From assembly GCA_900769775.1 (NCBI GenBank), contig CAAGHT010000178.1, positions 1 through 12,437 of the forward strand: DNA of 12,437 bases, in the 5' to 3' direction. Position 1 is the stretch's first letter. The number at the start of each line of letters is the position of its first letter. This DNA is from Clostridia bacterium. GTDB lineage: Bacteria; Bacillota; Clostridia; Oscillospirales; Acutalibacteraceae. The position numbers and the translations under genes are program-made. The notes beneath the pieces were generated by a model. The model was not told where the DNA came from, did no database searches, and saw only the letters and a list, made by a program, of their open reading frames with translations. Of this stretch, positions 1 to 6,982 are shown piece by piece.

Positions 1-580
1 GCTCAACGAGAAGAACCGTTGTGCCTGCATCGCGGAAATCTTTGATAATCTCAAAAACCTGGTCAACAAGGAGAGGTGAAAGTCCCATAGAGGGCTCATC
101 AAGAAGAAGCAGCTTGGGGCGGCTCATCATAGCACGGCCCATTGCGAGCATCTGCTGCTCTCCTCCCGAAAGTGTGCCTGCAATCTGATTTTTACGCTCG
201 GCAAGTCGGGGGAAGCGCTCATAAATAGCTTCCATCTCTCTCTTTATTGCTGCCTTGTCCTTCTGAGAGAAGGCACCCATAAGCAGATTTTCATATACTG
301 TCAGCTCCTGAAAAATTCTGCGTCCTTCGGGAACCTCGGTCATACCAAGATGAATTATCTTGTGGCAGGGGGTCTTTGTGATATCGTGGCCGTCGAAAAT
401 AACACTGCCGCCGCGCGAAGGAATAAGTCCGATTATCGACTGCATTGTGGTAGTTTTTCCTGCACCGTTTGCGCCGATAAGGGTTACTATTTCACCCTCA
501 TTTACCTCAAAGCTGATTCCCTTGAGCGCCTGAATAACGCCGTAATAAACCTCAAGGTCTTTTACTTCAAGTAATGCCAT
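1..580 (-). CDS. livF: LivF, branched-chain amino acid ABC transporter ATPase (partial, 3' end missing)
   Basis: This is the second ATP-binding subunit of a Liv-type (HAAT family) importer; it hydrolyses ATP on the cytoplasmic face to drive uptake by LivH/LivM. My translation from ATG at 580 gives about 193 residues with no stop before the window edge, so the C-terminal fifth or so of a usual ~235-residue LivF is missing. Visible motifs are Walker A GANGAGKTT (36-44), the signature LSGGEQQ (137-143) and Walker B LLLLDEP (157-163). The EVPEGRRIF segment (about 82-90) is typical of LivF rather than LivG. A GGAGGA ribosome binding site overlaps the end of livG, and only 4 nt separate the two genes. 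It is the last visible gene of livKHMGF. Family assignment is very secure; exact substrate is not. Confidence 0.96.
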   Translation of the reverse strand, partial: MALLEVKDLEVYYGVIQALKGISFEVNEGEIVTLIGANGAGKTTTMQSIIGLIPSRGGSVIFDGHDITKTPCHKIIHLGMTEVPEGRRIFQELTVYENLLMGAFSQKDKAAIKREMEAIYERFPRLAERKNQIAGTLSGGEQQMLAMGRAMMSRPKLLLLDEPSMGLSPLLVDQVFEIIKDFRDAGTTVLLVE

Positions 581-584
581 AGCG

Positions 585-1355
585 TTATCCTCCAATGTAT
601 GCCCGAATTACTTCGGGGTCGTTAAGTGCGGTTTCTGCGTCGCCCTGAGCGAGCACAGTACCGAAATTGAGAACTGTTACCTCGTCACAAAGTCCCGAAA
701 CGAACTTCATATCGTGCTCAATCAGAAGCACGGTCATATCAAATTCGTCACGAATACGGCGAACAATAGCCATAAGGTCCTCGGTCTCGTGGGGGTTCAT
801 ACCTGCCGCAGGCTCATCGAGAAGTAAGAGTTTCGGACTCGTTGCGAGAGCACGGGCAATTTCAAGCTTTCTCTGCTTACCGTAGGGCAGATTGCAGGAA
901 AGGAAATTTCTTTCCTCTTCAAGACCTACGATGTGAAGAATTTCCTTTGCGCGTTCACGCATTGCCTTTTCTACCTTAAAGTGACGGGGCAGACGGAGCA
1001 TACTGTCAATCAGCGAGCACTTGAACTCGGGCTGATTATGAAGTCCTACCATAACATTTCTGATAACCGTCATATTATTGAAAAGACGGATGTTCTGGAA
1101 GGTACGGGCAATACCCTTGTGGTTGATTGCAATCTGATTCTTTCCGGTGAGGTCCTCTCCGTCGAGATAGAACTTTCCGGTTGTGGGCTGATAAACGCCC
1201 GTAAGCATATTGAATACGGTAGTCTTGCCTGCGCCGTTGGGTCCTACAAGTCCGTAAAGCTGCTTTTTCTTAATCTCGAGATTAAGCTCCGAAACGGCCT
1301 TAAGACCGCCGAAAGAAATGCCGAGATTTTCTGTTTTGAGGATAATATCTGACAT
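585..1355 (-). CDS. livG: LivG, branched-chain amino acid ABC transporter ATPase
   Basis: First ATP-binding subunit of the Liv importer, pairing with LivF below the LivH/LivM channel. The 256-residue length is normal for LivG. Seen: Walker A GPNGAGKTT (38-46), Q-loop at Q87 (ARTFQNIRLF, the usual LivG sequence), signature LPYGKQR (156-162), Walker B LLLLDEP (176-182) and H-loop H214. The C-terminal VLAQGDAETALNDPEVIRAYIGG-like ending is the LivG-specific tail. The signature has LPYG instead of LSGG, which is common in LivG. The start ATG shares its A with the livM stop (TAATG), so translation is probably coupled. Transcribed as part of the liv operon; no own promoter was seen. Confidence 0.97.
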   Translation of the reverse strand: MSDIILKTENLGISFGGLKAVSELNLEIKKKQLYGLVGPNGAGKTTVFNMLTGVYQPTTGKFYLDGEDLTGKNQIAINHKGIARTFQNIRLFNNMTVIRNVMVGLHNQPEFKCSLIDSMLRLPRHFKVEKAMRERAKEILHIVGLEEERNFLSCNLPYGKQRKLEIARALATSPKLLLLDEPAAGMNPHETEDLMAIVRRIRDEFDMTVLLIEHDMKFVSGLCDEVTVLNFGTVLAQGDAETALNDPEVIRAYIGG

Positions 1356-2491
1356 TATTTACCCTCCTTCTTATCGGGATCAACGGTGGACATCTGGGGC
1401 TGAAGGTCAACCGACAGAACCTCGTTCATCTCAATCTTTGTGGGAACGCGGTCCCACTTTGCCTCGTCATCATGTCTGTGAGCGGGGTCTTTTCTGTGCT
1501 TAAAGAGCTTATCCGTAAGATTCCTGAGGTTATACTTCTCGCGGAAGCCCTTAAGTCCGGGTGCGTTGTTGTAAATTACAATAACGATAAGGATAAGTGC
1601 ATAGAGAAGGTCCTGAAGAACGGCAAGCTCACCGGTAAGCACTGTCTGAAGTGTGGTATCAAGATAGGTTATCAGAGCGGCGGCAATAATAGCACCGTTG
1701 ATGCTGCCCATTCCGCCGAGCACTACCATAACGAGAATCTCGATTGAGTAGTTGTAGCTGAACTTTGCCGGCTGAACCGTAAACTGTGAGAAGCTATAAA
1801 GAACACCTGCAACGCCTGCAAAGAGAGAAGAAATTGTAAATACTGCAAGCTTGTACTGTGTTACATTGATACCTGTTGCCTTTGCGGCAATCTCGTTATC
1901 GCGGATAGCGGTAATTGCACGGCCGTGCTTAGAACGGATAAGGTTCTGTACAATAAAAAGGCAAACAATAACAAGTACAAAAGCAATTATGAAAAGCTCC
2001 TTCTTCTGAAAGCGAGGGGTTTCAAGACCGTCTGCGCCACCGAAGGACTCATCACTCGTGTTCATAAATACCGATCTTACAATCTCGCCAAAGGCAAGTG
2101 TTACGATAGCAAGATAGTCGCCCTTAAGTCTGAGGGCAGGAAGACCAACGATTATTCCGAAGAGGGCAGCAACTGCACCGCCGACGATAACCGAAATAAT
2201 GAGGTTGGGCAGTCCCTTGCCGAGAGAAGCCTCGAGCAATGCCGAAACCTTACCGCCGAGATACGCGCCGACACACATAAAGCCTGCGTGACCGAGCGAC
2301 AACTCTCCGAGGAAGCCGACAACCATCGAAAGAGAGACCGAAAGCATAATAGCAATGGCAATCTTCTCAAGAAGGTATATTGTTGAAGAAGGAAGTGCGC
2401 CTGCAAGCGAAACGGCACCAAAGGCAACGGCTACGATTGCAATGACAATATAGTTGATATAATACTTTAAGTTTACTGCTTTATTAGCCAT
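1355..2491 (-). CDS. livM: LivM, branched-chain amino acid ABC transporter permease
   Basis: Inner-membrane permease of the Liv importer, partner of LivH. The 378-residue protein has an N-terminal membrane segment (about 11-35), several further helices, and the permease-ATPase coupling loop at about 190-209 (GRAITAIRDNEIAAKATGIN). The GELSLGHAGFMCVGAY stretch (62-77) and LGGMGSINGAI (258-268) are typical of this family. After the last helix (about 291-308) there is a hydrophilic, charged tail of roughly 65 residues (313-378, rich in K, D, H and E). That makes it longer than a minimal LivM and may contact the ATPases; this is inference. It overlaps livH upstream and livG downstream by one base each (TAATG at both joints). 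Confidence 0.95.
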   Translation of the reverse strand: MANKAVNLKYYINYIVIAIVAVAFGAVSLAGALPSSTIYLLEKIAIAIMLSVSLSMVVGFLGELSLGHAGFMCVGAYLGGKVSALLEASLGKGLPNLIISVIVGGAVAALFGIIVGLPALRLKGDYLAIVTLAFGEIVRSVFMNTSDESFGGADGLETPRFQKKELFIIAFVLVIVCLFIVQNLIRSKHGRAITAIRDNEIAAKATGINVTQYKLAVFTISSLFAGVAGVLYSFSQFTVQPAKFSYNYSIEILVMVVLGGMGSINGAIIAAALITYLDTTLQTVLTGELAVLQDLLYALILIVIVIYNNAPGLKGFREKYNLRNLTDKLFKHRKDPAHRHDDEAKWDRVPTKIEMNEVLSVDLQPQMSTVDPDKKEGK

Positions 2492-3363
2492 TATACCTTC
2501 TCCCTTCTTACCTTGCCGAGAATTCCCGAAGGACGAACAAGGAGTATTATAATAAGGATAAGGAATTCGATTGCATCGGTATAGGGTGCAACTGCGGGTA
2601 CAGTGTAAGCAAAGGCTTCAACAACACCCATAAGAATTCCTCCGAGCATAGCGCCGGGGATAGAACCGATACCACCGATAACTGCGGCGGTAAATGCCTT
2701 AATTCCCGGCATAGCGCCGAGAGTATTAGTAATATAAGGAGACTTCATAAGCATAAAGAAGCCTGCGAAAGCAGCAAGACCCGAGCCGATAGCAAAGGTA
2801 ATTGCAATAATCGCATTGACATTTATGCCCATAAGCTGAGCGGCGCCTCTGTCCTCCGAAACGGCGATCATAGCGCGGCCCGTTTTTGTATATTTAACAA
2901 AGAGGCTGAGTGCAATCATTATAACGACCGAGCAAGCAAGTGTAATCAGGGTATAAACCTGAACATTTATTTCTCCGATCGCAATATTGCCAAAGTCGGC
3001 AACCTGTGCTCTCTTGGGAGCTGTGCCGAAAATAATCTGTGCGGTTGACTGTAAAAGATAGCTCATACCGATAGCGGTAATAAGTACTGCCAGCGGCGAT
3101 GCGCCACGCAGCGGCTTATATGCCAGACGCTCGATAGTTATACCGAGCAGTATGCAGAAAATTACAGCCACTAAAAGTCCTAAAAGCGGATGTCCGAGAG
3201 CAGACATGGTAACGAAAATCATATATGCGCCTACCATGATAACATCACCGTGAGCGAAGTTAAGCATCTTAGCGATACCATAAACCATAGTATATCCGAG
3301 AGCTATCATCGCGTAGGTTCCGCCTATGCTGAGACCGCTTATCAAGGTTTCAATAAATTCCAT
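2491..3363 (-). CDS. livH: LivH, branched-chain amino acid ABC transporter permease
   Basis: Second membrane permease of the Liv importer, forming the translocation path with LivM. At 290 residues it has the usual length. Family marks are the N-terminal LISGLSIGGTYAMIALGYTM-type start (7-26), LNFAHGD (34-40), the coupling loop GRAMIAVSEDRGAAQLMGIN (162-181) and VIGGIGSIPGAMLGG (228-242). About eight hydrophobic segments are visible. The ribosome binding site is modest (AGGATG) compared with livK's, and an 81-base gap with a hairpin separates it from livK; both would lower its expression relative to the binding protein. Its stop overlaps the livM start by one base. Confidence 0.96.
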   Translation of the reverse strand: MEFIETLISGLSIGGTYAMIALGYTMVYGIAKMLNFAHGDVIMVGAYMIFVTMSALGHPLLGLLVAVIFCILLGITIERLAYKPLRGASPLAVLITAIGMSYLLQSTAQIIFGTAPKRAQVADFGNIAIGEINVQVYTLITLACSVVIMIALSLFVKYTKTGRAMIAVSEDRGAAQLMGINVNAIIAITFAIGSGLAAFAGFFMLMKSPYITNTLGAMPGIKAFTAAVIGGIGSIPGAMLGGILMGVVEAFAYTVPAVAPYTDAIEFLILIIILLVRPSGILGKVRREKV

Positions 3364-3383
3364 AAAAACATCCTAAACTGAAA

Positions 3384-3420
3384 CGAATTGCCGGAACAGA
3401 AAATCCGCACCGGCAAATCG
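3384..3420 (-). other. Hairpin between livK and livH
   Basis: TTGCCGG (3388-3394) and CCGGCAA (3410-3416) are perfect 7-bp arms. They extend by CGA/TCG (3384-3386 and 3418-3420) across one A-A mismatch, with a 15-nt loop. On the coding (minus) strand it is not followed by a T-run, so it does not look like a full intrinsic terminator. The likely role, by analogy with binding-protein operons in general, is to stabilise the upstream livK mRNA or partly reduce readthrough so that the binding protein is made in excess. That role is inference; the inverted repeat is seen. Confidence 0.6.
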
Positions 3421-3444
3421 AAATATTTGTATGTAGCTACTTTC

Positions 3445-4602
3445 TTATTTTGCGTCTGCTTCTTTAAGAACGTACTTAACAGCTTCCTTATTTACATAGC
3501 CGTTGTCTTCCCAAGAGATTTCAGAGCCGTCCTTACCGGTAACGCCGGAGAACTTGAAGTCGCCTGTGAACTGAGCCTTAAGGATAGCGCAGAAGTCCTC
3601 AGCAGAGGTGGTAACCTTAATGGTCTCGCCAGCTTCCTTAGCAGCCTTTAATGCCTCGAAGATTGCGTATATGCAGTCATAAGCAGAAGCGCCGAACTGG
3701 TTGAGAGTCTCGGTTCCATACTTCTCGGTGTACTTCTTAACGAATTCAGCAGCCTTGCCGCTCTTAGCGTTAGAGTCGAAGTGAGAAAGCATTGAAACTT
3801 CCTGAGGAATGGTGGAAAGGTCGAGCTGACCTGCAAGACCGTCGAAGCCGTCACAGCCGTAGTAAACAGCATCAGCAGCGATTACAGACTTAGCCTGATC
3901 CATAAAGATAGCAGCGGGCTGATAGTAGATGGGCATGAAGATGAACTTGCAGTCCTTAAGGGTGTTGATCTGAGTAGTAGCATCAGAAAGCTCACCAGTG
4001 AATACGGTCTCAACTACCTTGATGGAAGAGTTGAGCTTTGTCTTGAACTGATCATAGATACCCTTTGAATACGGGTCGTCAGACTTGTAGAATACGCCGA
4101 TCTCAGAAAGGCCGAGGCTGTTTACATAGTCAGCAGCAACTGCACCCTGGTTTCCGTCAGCGAAGCACATCTGGAAGCCGTTGTCAAACTCAGGAATCTT
4201 GTCTCCGGAAGCAGAAGGAGTGAGGAAGAAAACATTATCCTCAGCAGAGAGCTTAGAGTACTCAAGTCCGGGAGCTGTGGTAACAGTACCGAGAGAGATC
4301 TGCATTCCGCCCTCAAGGAGTTCAGCATAGTTGGTTGCAACATTTGCAGCGTCGTGCTTGTCGTCCATAGCAACGAGCTCGAACTCGATGCCGTCAAGTC
4401 CGCCTGCAGCGTTGATTTCATCAACAGCCATCTGAGCAGAGTTCTGAACAGCTACGCCATAAACAGCGGCAGGTCCGGTAAGAGGGCCGGAGAAGCCGAT
4501 CTTGATTTTCTCATTCTTAGCGGTATATCCGCCGCAGCCTGCGAGGCAGCCTACACAAAGAACAAGAGCCATTACGATTGCTAAAATCTTTGCGAATTTC
4601 AT
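3445..4602 (-). CDS. livK: LivK/LivJ-type branched-chain amino acid binding lipoprotein
   Basis: Extracytoplasmic solute-binding protein (periplasmic-binding-protein-like type I fold) that captures the amino acid and delivers it to LivHM. The 385-residue precursor has a lipoprotein signal peptide: positive start, hydrophobic core (about 5-19) and lipobox LAGC (20-23), with C23 as the predicted lipidated residue, as expected for a Gram-positive. The mature part begins with IKIGFSGPLTGPAAVYG (33-49) and has AVDEINAAGGLDG (74-86), both family hallmarks. RBS GAGGAGA lies upstream of ATG 4602. It is first in the operon, followed by the hairpin and livHMGF. Substrate is probably Leu/Ile/Val but related binding proteins take other amino acids or amides, so specificity is not proven. 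Confidence 0.94.
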   Translation of the reverse strand: MKFAKILAIVMALVLCVGCLAGCGGYTAKNEKIKIGFSGPLTGPAAVYGVAVQNSAQMAVDEINAAGGLDGIEFELVAMDDKHDAANVATNYAELLEGGMQISLGTVTTAPGLEYSKLSAEDNVFFLTPSASGDKIPEFDNGFQMCFADGNQGAVAADYVNSLGLSEIGVFYKSDDPYSKGIYDQFKTKLNSSIKVVETVFTGELSDATTQINTLKDCKFIFMPIYYQPAAIFMDQAKSVIAADAVYYGCDGFDGLAGQLDLSTIPQEVSMLSHFDSNAKSGKAAEFVKKYTEKYGTETLNQFGASAYDCIYAIFEALKAAKEAGETIKVTTSAEDFCAILKAQFTGDFKFSGVTGKDGSEISWEDNGYVNKEAVKYVLKEADAK

Positions 4603-4629
4603 AAAAAATTCTCCTCTTTTGTTATTTAT

Positions 4630-4647
4630 ATGTAAAAGAAATTACAT
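4630..4647. promoter_or_regulatory. Second palindrome in the livK leader
   Basis: ATGTAA-AAGAAA-TTACAT is another perfect inverted repeat of the same 6-6-6 geometry, centred 28 bp from the palindrome at 4658-4675. It lies between the candidate -10 and the ribosome binding site, near or just downstream of the expected transcription start. It could be an operator or a weak 5' stem. Confidence 0.4.
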
Positions 4648-4653
4648 GCTCTT

Positions 4654-4662
4654 ATTTTAGCA
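4654..4662 (-). promoter_or_regulatory. Candidate extended -10 promoter of the liv operon
   Basis: On the minus strand the sequence reads TGCTAAAAT, which fits an extended -10 (TGnTAnnnT), about 50 bases upstream of the livK start. No good -35 lies at 17 bp. An alternative is TTGTCA-16-TATTGT slightly upstream. The -10 falls within a palindrome (4658-4675), which suggests an operator. The choice of promoter is a best guess. Confidence 0.4.
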
Positions 4663-4675
4663 CAATAAAGTGCTA
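4658..4675. promoter_or_regulatory. Palindrome overlapping the liv promoter (candidate operator)
   Basis: TAGCAC-AATAAA-GTGCTA is a perfect inverted repeat with 6-bp arms and a 6-bp spacer that covers the candidate extended -10 of livK. A third copy of the half-site (GTGCTA) is at 4716-4721. The position is right for repression. The binding protein is unknown. Confidence 0.45.
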
Positions 4676-4767
4676 CAGAAAAGTGACAATTCCTACAAAA
4701 ATATGGGCGAGAATAGTGCTAAACTGCTGAAAATGACGAAAGATTTTCCATTTTTATCCGTTTCAGC

Positions 4768-5136
4768 CTATTTTGGGGCCAAAGTTACGGTCGCATTGAA
4801 TATCTGACCGGGGTAGGAAAGGGCAATCTGACCCCCAAATTCCACCCTTATTCGGTCTCCTTTTTCAAGGGTGGGCATATCTGACGAATGTACCACAAGC
4901 GGCGAGGACATATCAGGATTTTCGGGAGACACGAGTATGCCGCCAAAGTCCGATTCCGTTTCTGATACGGTTGCGTAAAAGACTGTGGTCTCTTCGCCCG
5001 CTGATGAGTTCTCATACTCCGATGAAACCTCTGCCGCCGCAGGGAGGCTGCTCTCCTTATCCTCAGAGGAGGAAGCGCAGCCGCAAAAAACGCCAAACAG
5101 AAAAGCCGTCAATAATAAAACTGCCGCCTTATTCAT
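4768..5136 (-). CDS. Small DUF3221/YobA-like lipoprotein
   Basis: A 122-residue predicted secreted lipoprotein of unknown function. It has a signal peptide (about 1-19) ending in FCGC with C20 as the probable lipidated cysteine; F at -3 is not the commonest lipobox residue. A Ser/Glu-rich linker (about 21-50) follows. The compact C-terminal domain (about 51-121) includes LEKGDRIRVEFGGQIALSYPGQ (90-111 region), and the GD-x-V..G.I..SYPGQ pattern resembles the DUF3221 family (B. subtilis YobA), a small beta-rich domain. It starts 8 nt inside the end of the upstream HTH membrane regulator, so the two are almost certainly co-translated. An AAAGG-type RBS lies within that gene. No terminator was recognised after it. 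Confidence 0.75.
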   Translation of the reverse strand: MNKAAVLLLTAFLFGVFCGCASSSEDKESSLPAAAEVSSEYENSSAGEETTVFYATVSETESDFGGILVSPENPDMSSPLVVHSSDMPTLEKGDRIRVEFGGQIALSYPGQIFNATVTLAPK

Positions 5137-5743
5137 CTGCGTTACCTTTCCTTCTCCTTTTTATGCCTGACCACATAAGAATTATTATCTGTCCGGGTAT
5201 GCCGAGCACAAAGAGTATCCACCAGTTGCCCGCTCCCGCCAAAATAAGCGTTATGTAAACCGCCGCAAGAAGTGACCAGACGAGAAGTGATATAATAAGG
5301 AAGTTTATTGCTTTGTTGAACCATATTGAATTAAATACAAGCCAGACAATTGCCGAAACAGGCACCGCCCATAAAAAAGCAAGCCAACGGTAGCCGAAGT
5401 CTACCGATGCGATATCGGTAGAGACAAAGGCGAGGGTTGCGATAAGCCATACGAGAGCAACCGAAATTCCCGTAATCAGTCCGCGATTACGGATGCGGTC
5501 ACGCCCAAGCTCCTTGACGGGTCTTGCTTCGGTATGCTCGTGAACGAGGTAATCGACCGTGACAGTAAAAAGCTCGGCAATGCGAAGAAGCACCGAAATA
5601 TCGGGCACGCTCTCGCCGCGCTCCCACTTGGAAACAGCCTTGTCGGTATAGCTGAGCTTCTCGGCAAGCTCAATCTGTGTCATACCTGCCGAAACTCTTA
5701 AATCTTGAATATTTTTTGCAATAATGGGCTTTAAATCGTTCAT
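5129..5743 (-). CDS. XRE-family HTH regulator with C-terminal membrane domain
   Basis: A 204-residue protein: an N-terminal XRE helix-turn-helix (about 8-66; IQDLRVSAGMTQIELAEKL and AVSKWERGESVPDISVLLRIAELF are classic Cro/C1-type residues), a basic linker (73-87), then four hydrophobic segments (about 89-108, 120-139, 146-171, 174-194) and a basic tail (KRRRKG, 195-200). It is presumably a membrane-anchored DNA-binding protein sensing an envelope or small-molecule signal; the signal is unknown. I start it at ATG 5743, preceded by a GAGGT RBS. A reading frame continues upstream to 5875 but has no RBS and would run through the promoter. It overlaps the downstream lipoprotein gene by 8 nt. Palindromes 5876-5919 upstream are possible autoregulatory sites. 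Confidence 0.85.
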   Translation of the reverse strand: MNDLKPIIAKNIQDLRVSAGMTQIELAEKLSYTDKAVSKWERGESVPDISVLLRIAELFTVTVDYLVHEHTEARPVKELGRDRIRNRGLITGISVALVWLIATLAFVSTDIASVDFGYRWLAFLWAVPVSAIVWLVFNSIWFNKAINFLIISLLVWSLLAAVYITLILAGAGNWWILFVLGIPGQIIILMWSGIKRRRKGNADE

Positions 5744-5818
5744 TTTCAACCTCAAAATTTCACATAATGTTAATTTGCATTGCTTGTGTTCGCAATAATA
5801 TTGTTCTATAGTAAATGT

Positions 5819-5847
5819 AGTATAACATATTACCAAAAATAAATCAA
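5819..5847 (-). promoter_or_regulatory. Promoter of the XRE regulator-lipoprotein operon
   Basis: On the minus strand, TTGATT (5847-5842), a 17-bp spacer and TATACT (5824-5819), with TG one base before the -10 (extended -10, TGTTATACT). Transcription would start near 5812, giving a leader of about 70 nt. Confidence 0.7.
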
Positions 5848-5875
5848 GTCGATAAATAAAGGGTTTTGCGAGCAT

Positions 5876-5924
5876 ATTCTACTGACAGTAGAGCGGTAGA
5901 ATCGCAACTCTACTGTCGGTTTTT
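5876..5924 (+). promoter_or_regulatory. Nested inverted repeats, terminator-like on the + strand
   Basis: CTGACAGTAGAG (5882-5893) pairs with CTCTACTGTCGG (5908-5919), 12 bp with one T-G pair, followed by five T's (5920-5924). This is the form of an intrinsic terminator on the + strand, yet no + strand gene precedes it. The left arm can also pair inside CTACTG-A-CAGTAG (5879-5891), and ATTCTAC (5876-5882) can pair with GTAGAAT (5896-5902), so mutually exclusive folds exist. It may be a regulator operator, an attenuator for a longer degV transcript, or the end of a small RNA. The pairings are seen; the role is inference. Confidence 0.5.
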
Positions 5925-5955
5925 GAGCGGTATACATTTTTTAGGTAACAGTAGG

Positions 5956-5984
5956 TTTAAATAGTAATCTATTATGGCTATAAT
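5956..5984 (+). promoter_or_regulatory. Promoter of degV
   Basis: TTTAAA (5956-5961), 17-bp spacer, consensus TATAAT (5979-5984). Transcription would start near 5991. The leader then begins almost immediately with a short bulged stem (5992-6012) followed by TTTTTATTTT. Confidence 0.6.
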
Positions 5985-6045
5985 TGAATTGCGGCCTGAA
6001 TTTGTTCGGTCGTTTTTATTTTGACTGTATTTCGGAGATGAATTT

Positions 6046-6906
6046 ATGAGCAATTATGTAATACTTACTGACTCTGCCTGTGACTTAAAGCCTGATTATC
6101 TCGCCAAGCTCGGTATAGGCTTTTTAAGCCTTTCATTCACCTTTACCGATGAGGATAAATCTTATAAAAACTTCGACCTTGCCCCCGCCGATTTCTATAA
6201 TGAAATGAGAAACGGCAGAAGTGCAAAGACCTCGGCAGTAAATGTTGCCGAATTCAAGGACTTTTTTGAGGGCGAGCTTAAAAAAGGCAACGACATTCTT
6301 TATCTCGGCTTTTCCTCGGGTCTCAGCACCACCTATAATTCGGCTTGTATTGCCGCAGAAGAGTTGAGGGAAGAATACACCGACCACAAGATTGTCTGCA
6401 TTGATTCTCTTGCCGCTTCGGCAGGCTTCGGTATGCTTGTTTATCTTGCCGCTAAGGAGAAGGAAAAGGGAGCTGACCTGGATGCAGTTGCCGAATATCT
6501 CGGCAAGATAGTTCTCTCGCAGGCTCATTGGTTTACGGTTGATGACCTCGAATACTTAAAGCGCGGCGGCAGAGTTTCTCCCACCGTTGCCTTTGTGGGC
6601 GGTCTGCTCGGAATAAAGCCCGTTCTTCACGTTGACGACGAGGGTCATCTTATAAAGGTTTCGACCGCAAGAGGCAGAAAGGCTTCCCTCACGGCGCTTG
6701 CCGATCGACTTTGCGAAACAATACTCCCCGACTCTCCCGTTTGGATAAGTCACGGAGATTGCGAGGAGGACGCAAAGCTTCTCGCAGAAATGATAAAGGA
6801 AAAAAGCGGCCGCGAGGTCACCCTTATTACCGACGTCGGCCCCGTAATAGGCGCCCATTCAGGCCCCGGCACCATGGCGCTCTTCTTCCTCGCTAACGAA
6901 AGATAA
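6046..6906 (+). CDS. DegV family fatty-acid-binding protein
   Basis: A 286-residue DegV/FakB-like protein. Members bind a long-chain fatty acid between two alpha/beta lobes; in Firmicutes FakB proteins present it to the kinase FakA for phosphorylation and membrane lipid synthesis. Seen: N-terminal VILTDSACDL (5-14), KTSAVN (61-66), GFSSGLSTTYNSA (88-100), DDLEYLKRGGRVS (166-178) and the C-terminal GPVIGAHSGPGTMALFF (265-281), all diagnostic and of usual length. RBS CGGAGA lies about 8 nt before ATG 6046. It is a single-gene unit with its own promoter and a strong terminator. No fakA-like DhaK-domain gene is in this window, so a FakB role is family-level inference. Confidence 0.93.
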   Translation: MSNYVILTDSACDLKPDYLAKLGIGFLSLSFTFTDEDKSYKNFDLAPADFYNEMRNGRSAKTSAVNVAEFKDFFEGELKKGNDILYLGFSSGLSTTYNSACIAAEELREEYTDHKIVCIDSLAASAGFGMLVYLAAKEKEKGADLDAVAEYLGKIVLSQAHWFTVDDLEYLKRGGRVSPTVAFVGGLLGIKPVLHVDDEGHLIKVSTARGRKASLTALADRLCETILPDSPVWISHGDCEEDAKLLAEMIKEKSGREVTLITDVGPVIGAHSGPGTMALFFLANER

Positions 6907-6918
6907 TAATTAACCATT

Positions 6919-6948
6919 AAAAAAGCACCTCTATTGAGGTGCTTTTTT
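6919..6948. terminator. Intrinsic terminator after degV
   Basis: A6 + GCACCTC (6919-6931), 4-nt loop, GAGGTGC + T6 (6936-6948): a perfect 13-bp inverted repeat ending in a T-run on both strands, so it can work in both directions. It ends degV and may also stop any readthrough from uxaA, which converges from the right. Confidence 0.93.
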
Positions 6949-6982
6949 AATGCAATACTATAGTATCGGCAAAGCCGACCTT

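Noticed and set aside
3384..3420. Intrinsic terminator between livK and livH
   Set aside because: The stem is not followed by a T-run on the minus strand, so readthrough into livH is expected.
4722..4756. CodY-like box (CTGAAAAT) upstream of livK
   Set aside because: Only one half fits the AATTTTCWGAAAATT consensus and it lies about 130 bp upstream of the start; too weak to call.
4971..5258. + strand open frames opposite the lipoprotein gene (4971-5258, 4985-5170)
   Set aside because: Arg/Pro/Ser-rich shadow frames opposite a gene with a clear signal peptide and coupled start; no RBS.
5744..5875. N-terminal extension of the XRE regulator by 44 residues to a start at 5875
   Set aside because: It has no ribosome binding site, its residues are unlike XRE proteins, and it would run through the strong promoter at 5819-5847. 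ATG 5743 has GAGGT upstream and gives the normal HTH start.
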